Source: Parcubacteria group bacterium (GTDB taxonomy: Bacteria; Patescibacteriota; Minisyncoccia; Phycocordibacterales; UBA12088). From it: a DNA stretch of 7,960 bases. The stretch is taken from the NCBI GenBank assembly GCA_021731325.1, contig JAKFXP010000079.1:1-7960 (forward strand). The letters are read 5' to 3'. Positions 6,214 through 7,960 of the stretch are shown piece by piece. The notes beneath the pieces are model-generated. The model was not told where the DNA came from and did no database searches. It worked only from the letters and a program-made list of their open reading frames with translations. Each line of letters begins with the position of its first letter. Positions within the stretch are counted from its first letter, which is position 1. The position numbers and the translations under genes were made by a program.

Positions 6214-6903
6214 TTAGATGCAGTAGAGCTTCTCCAAGACCACTCGCGCATGTGACGAGTATTCAAGAGATCGTAGATTTACTCCATCCCATCGAATGTG
6301 TCCATGCACGACCAAGTTGGTAACGATGGCTTGGTGGAGGTGCTCTGCTTCGTGTACCCTACTTTCTAGTAGCTCGGGAGTATCGTCAGGATATATAGGT
6401 ACGGGGAGGTCAAAAAATACGGGACCCCCATCATGTTCTGCTTCGGTTTGAAAGAGCATACTTACCGCTGAGTGAGTTATTTTCTTGGCTGCGTACAGCT
6501 CCATAACTTTCCGGTGAATATGTATGCGATACATACCCGTACCCTTACAAGGATCAATGGCTGGCCCGGGATGAATACCAAAGGTTGTTTTTGGATTGAA
6601 GGCAGTATGGTGGTCGAGTCCCACCATAAGTTTGAGCCAGCCTGAGTTGGCAAAAAATTCTGCACCTGAGGTACTAGTGATGCGTTGGTACTCATCCTTA
6701 TTCCAGGGTGGTGGAAAATACGTAAAAGGAATATTAAGTATATCCGCATATGCACGCACGCCACCACGCTCGTGGTTCGATACGACACCGACAATCTCGG
6801 CATCAAGTCGCCCATCATGACTCGCATGGACCAGATTGGCAAAACCGGATCCGCCATCGTTTTTGGTGCCGGAAGCAAAAACAAGAATCTTTGGTTTGGA
6901 CAT
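6214..6903 (-). CDS. PurN-like formyltransferase (phosphoribosylglycinamide formyltransferase family)
   Basis: Formyltransferase-fold protein of 229 residues, related to PurN, which transfers a formyl group from 10-formyl-tetrahydrofolate to GAR in purine synthesis. Visible landmarks are the phosphate-loop-like SGTKNDGGSGF (11-21), EIVGVVSNHERGG (36-48), SGWLKLMVGL (87-96), the IHPGP motif (110-114), AVSMLF (146-151), HDGGPVFF (157-164) and an EH near the end of the domain (187-188). Against the recalled E. coli active-site triad Asn106-His108-Asp144, the His (H111) and Asp (D158) are present, but the Asn position is Gly109. The phosphate loop is also a few residues longer than SGNGSN. A different substrate, or loss of formyl transfer, is therefore possible, and I give no gene symbol. 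ATG 6903 has a good AGGAGA site 6 bases upstream. The gene is monocistronic between two minus-strand terminators and converges on the glucoamylase gene. Family membership is fairly sure; substrate is not. Confidence 0.85.
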   Translation of the reverse strand: MSKPKILVFASGTKNDGGSGFANLVHASHDGRLDAEIVGVVSNHERGGVRAYADILNIPFTYFPPPWNKDEYQRITSTSGAEFFANSGWLKLMVGLDHHTAFNPKTTFGIHPGPAIDPCKGTGMYRIHIHRKVMELYAAKKITHSAVSMLFQTEAEHDGGPVFFDLPVPIYPDDTPELLESRVHEAEHLHQAIVTNLVVHGHIRWDGVNLRSLEYSSHARVVLEKLYCI

Positions 6904-6908
6904 ACGTA

Positions 6909-6914
6909 TCTCCT
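6909..6914 (-). promoter_or_regulatory. Strong Shine-Dalgarno site of the PurN-like gene
   Basis: On the minus strand AGGAGA lies with its GGAG core six bases before ATG 6903. This fixes the start codon and contrasts with the plus-strand glycan genes, which lack such a site. Confidence 0.8.
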
Positions 6915-6943
6915 ATCTAGGGTTGTGAAAGAGTCCATGGGCA

Positions 6944-6971
6944 ATAGTACTGAAATATAGAGGATATGCAA
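6944..6971 (-). promoter_or_regulatory. Possible promoter of the PurN-like gene
   Basis: On the minus strand, TTGCAT (6971-6966) as -35 and TACTAT (6949-6944) as -10 are 16 bases apart. They lie downstream of the terminator of the membrane-protein gene and about 40 bases before the start codon. Both hexamers are imperfect (four of six at the -10), so support comes mainly from spacing and position. Confidence 0.35.
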
Positions 6972-6994
6972 GGTGTGGGTAATCGGTACTAAAA

Positions 6995-7020
6995 AGGCGC
7001 GACCAGTAAGAGTCGCGCCT
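6995..7020 (-). terminator. Intrinsic terminator of the membrane-protein gene
   Basis: AGGCGCGAC (6995-7003) pairs over 9 GC-rich bp with GTCGCGCCT (7012-7020) around an 8-base loop. On the minus strand the stem runs directly into a T-run, 26 bases after the stop codon at 7046-7048. This isolates the membrane-protein transcript from the PurN-like gene. Confidence 0.85.
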
Positions 7021-7025
7021 GTAAG

Positions 7026-7050
7026 ATTAACTACCCTAAAGGTAGTTAAT
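7026..7050 (-). repeat. Second hairpin overlapping the stop codon of the membrane-protein gene
   Basis: ATTAACTACC (7026-7035) pairs perfectly over 10 bp with 7041-7050 around a 5-base loop. The TAA stop of the membrane-protein gene (7046-7048) lies within one arm. No T-run follows on the minus strand, so it is not a typical terminator. It sits only five bases from the true terminator hairpin, giving two tandem stems at the end of the message. Confidence 0.75.
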
Positions 7051-7882
7051 TTCGGGGGGAGAAGTGGGAGGGGGCTATCTTGAGGATGCGCACCGACACC
7101 ACCTCGTAGTTAATGATGCCAAACACGGCACCAGCGAGTGCCCAGAGCACCAGGTCAGCAAGACCAACCCCGTACCAGTACGCACCTCCCGCAAAGAGTG
7201 CTGCATCAATAAAGCAGATGCGAGTGTCTGTGCTGTGATAATACCGGAAGGTGAGCTTGGCAATTGCGTATAGATTCTTGGGTAGGTGTAGGACGGATCT
7301 TCCGACAAGGCAGGCACCATTTCCAATATGACCGAGTGCTGTTGGGGTTGAACGCAGTATCCAGCGGAGGAGTCGGAAGGTTAGGATACAAGCCCAGAAT
7401 GCGAGTGCAATAGGATTTCCATATTTGAGAGCAGCACCCAAGATATCGTCCGGACGTGGTGCAGGGTCTACCGAAGCACTGCCATAGTGTATGTGCAGAC
7501 AAGTGAACAAACAGGCTGCCACTAGAGTAGCACCTACTACAGGAGTCCAGAGGAGTGTATTTAAAAGTACTACTGGAGAATTGGTAAGTATGAATAATCC
7601 AATCCAGAAGGTACTTACCATAATGAGAAAACCAACAAAGTATTTCAACCAGTGTACGTACTCCTCACATACTACGTGTACTGCACGACGCACTGCACGC
7701 ACGAGTCGCAATGGGTCACAGGCAATCCAGGCAATACTACCGCCTACGAGTGCTGCCGTAACAAGTCCAAGACCATCTCCCACGCCAACACATCGTAGGG
7801 CAAGGGCAAGGGCAGGGCCACCTAAGACCCCAAAAAATATCGCAAGCCCAATACGGGCATTTACAAAGAACATTGTTTTCAT
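7046..7882 (-). CDS. Multi-pass membrane protein, function unknown
   Basis: I do not recognise this 278-residue protein. It is strongly hydrophobic, with about six or seven likely membrane segments near residues 10-30, 38-56, 81-100, 105-130, 157-177, 222-240 and 242-258. Between them are basic loops, such as RLVRAVRRAVH (59-69) and FRLLRWILR (169-177), which the positive-inside rule would place in the cytoplasm. A hydrophilic loop (about 133-150, rich in Pro and Asp) follows the fourth segment. The C-terminal third includes IDAALFAGGAYWYGVGLADLVLW (225-247, interrupted by glycines) and then GAVFGIINYE. No catalytic motif, transporter signature or zinc-binding pattern stands out. The frame stays open upstream to a TTG at 7957, but ATG 7882 has a clear GGAG seven bases upstream and starts right before the first hydrophobic segment, so it is preferred. 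Two hairpins follow the stop codon. Confidence 0.7.
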   Translation of the reverse strand: MKTMFFVNARIGLAIFFGVLGGPALALALRCVGVGDGLGLVTAALVGGSIAWIACDPLRLVRAVRRAVHVVCEEYVHWLKYFVGFLIMVSTFWIGLFILTNSPVVLLNTLLWTPVVGATLVAACLFTCLHIHYGSASVDPAPRPDDILGAALKYGNPIALAFWACILTFRLLRWILRSTPTALGHIGNGACLVGRSVLHLPKNLYAIAKLTFRYYHSTDTRICFIDAALFAGGAYWYGVGLADLVLWALAGAVFGIINYEVVSVRILKIAPSHFSPRN

Positions 7883-7889
7883 ACGATTT

Positions 7890-7893
7890 CTCC
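7890..7893 (-). promoter_or_regulatory. Shine-Dalgarno site that sets the membrane-protein start
   Basis: GGAG on the minus strand lies seven bases before ATG 7882. This is the main reason to prefer that start over the in-frame TTG at 7957, which is too close to the window edge for its upstream region to be judged. Confidence 0.65.
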
Positions 7894-7948
7894 ACAGTAT
7901 CTGCCCACGACTATTCGCGGGCAGGGGACTACGGAGAAGGGAATCTGA

Positions 7949-7954
7949 TGTATA
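7949..7954 (-). promoter_or_regulatory. Possible -10 box (TATACA) upstream of the membrane-protein gene
   Basis: TATACA on the minus strand, preceded by TTG, lies about 67 bases before the preferred start and resembles the TATACT box ahead of the glycan cluster. Any -35 would fall outside the window, so this is a weak call. If real, it would exclude the upstream TTG start at 7957. Confidence 0.2.
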
Positions 7955-7960
7955 CAATAC

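Noticed and set aside
7883..7957. N-terminal extension of the membrane protein to TTG 7957
   Set aside because: The extra 25 residues are hydrophilic and unlike a membrane-protein start, while ATG 7882 has a proper GGAG site.

Overview
The window looks like a chromosomal segment from a Patescibacteria/CPR-type bacterium, most likely Parcubacteria-like. This is inferred from several features: a compact SecA whose C-terminal zinc-binding cysteines are replaced by a KYKKAEELL-type tail; a divergent PurN-like formyltransferase of a form I associate with these genomes; a small protein with a Lys/Ala-rich tail; and an unrecognised membrane protein. TGA acts as a normal stop, because the first glycan gene ends in ATGA overlapping the next start. 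There are no rRNA or tRNA genes, mobile elements or CRISPR arrays, and no gene-free stretch exceeds 300 bases.

Layout, left to right. (1) Positions 1-1155 (+) hold the 3' part of secA, cut by the window edge. (2) A 106-base gap holds a weak terminator-like hairpin and a -10-like box. (3) Positions 1262-6171 (+) hold a compact four-gene cluster: a glycogen-synthase-like glycosyltransferase, a GH57 alpha-amylase-type hydrolase (4-base overlap with the previous gene), a 124-residue basic-tailed small protein, and a GH15 glucoamylase-type hydrolase. (4) A strong hairpin at 6174-6200 sits between convergent genes and is oriented to terminate the minus-strand gene. (5) Positions 6214-6903 (-) encode a PurN-like formyltransferase. 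(6) Positions 6904-7045 hold its leader and a second minus-strand terminator. (7) Positions 7046-7882 (-) encode a multi-pass membrane protein of unknown function.

The main biological content is a cytoplasmic alpha-glucan module. The glycosyltransferase would extend an alpha-1,4-glucan, the GH57 enzyme would cut it internally, and the GH15 enzyme would release glucose from the ends. None of the three has a signal peptide. The same trio (glycogen synthase, GH57 amylase, GH15 glucoamylase) is, from memory, clustered in Methanocaldococcus jannaschii (MJ1606, MJ1610, MJ1611), which suggests an archaeal-style glycogen route. The small protein between the two hydrolases is the least explained member.

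Other items worth a second look are a perfect 14-bp inverted repeat inside the end of the GH57 gene, a Gly in place of the usual catalytic Asn in the PurN-like protein, the shortened SecA helical wing region, and good Shine-Dalgarno sites on the minus-strand genes but not on the plus-strand cluster.
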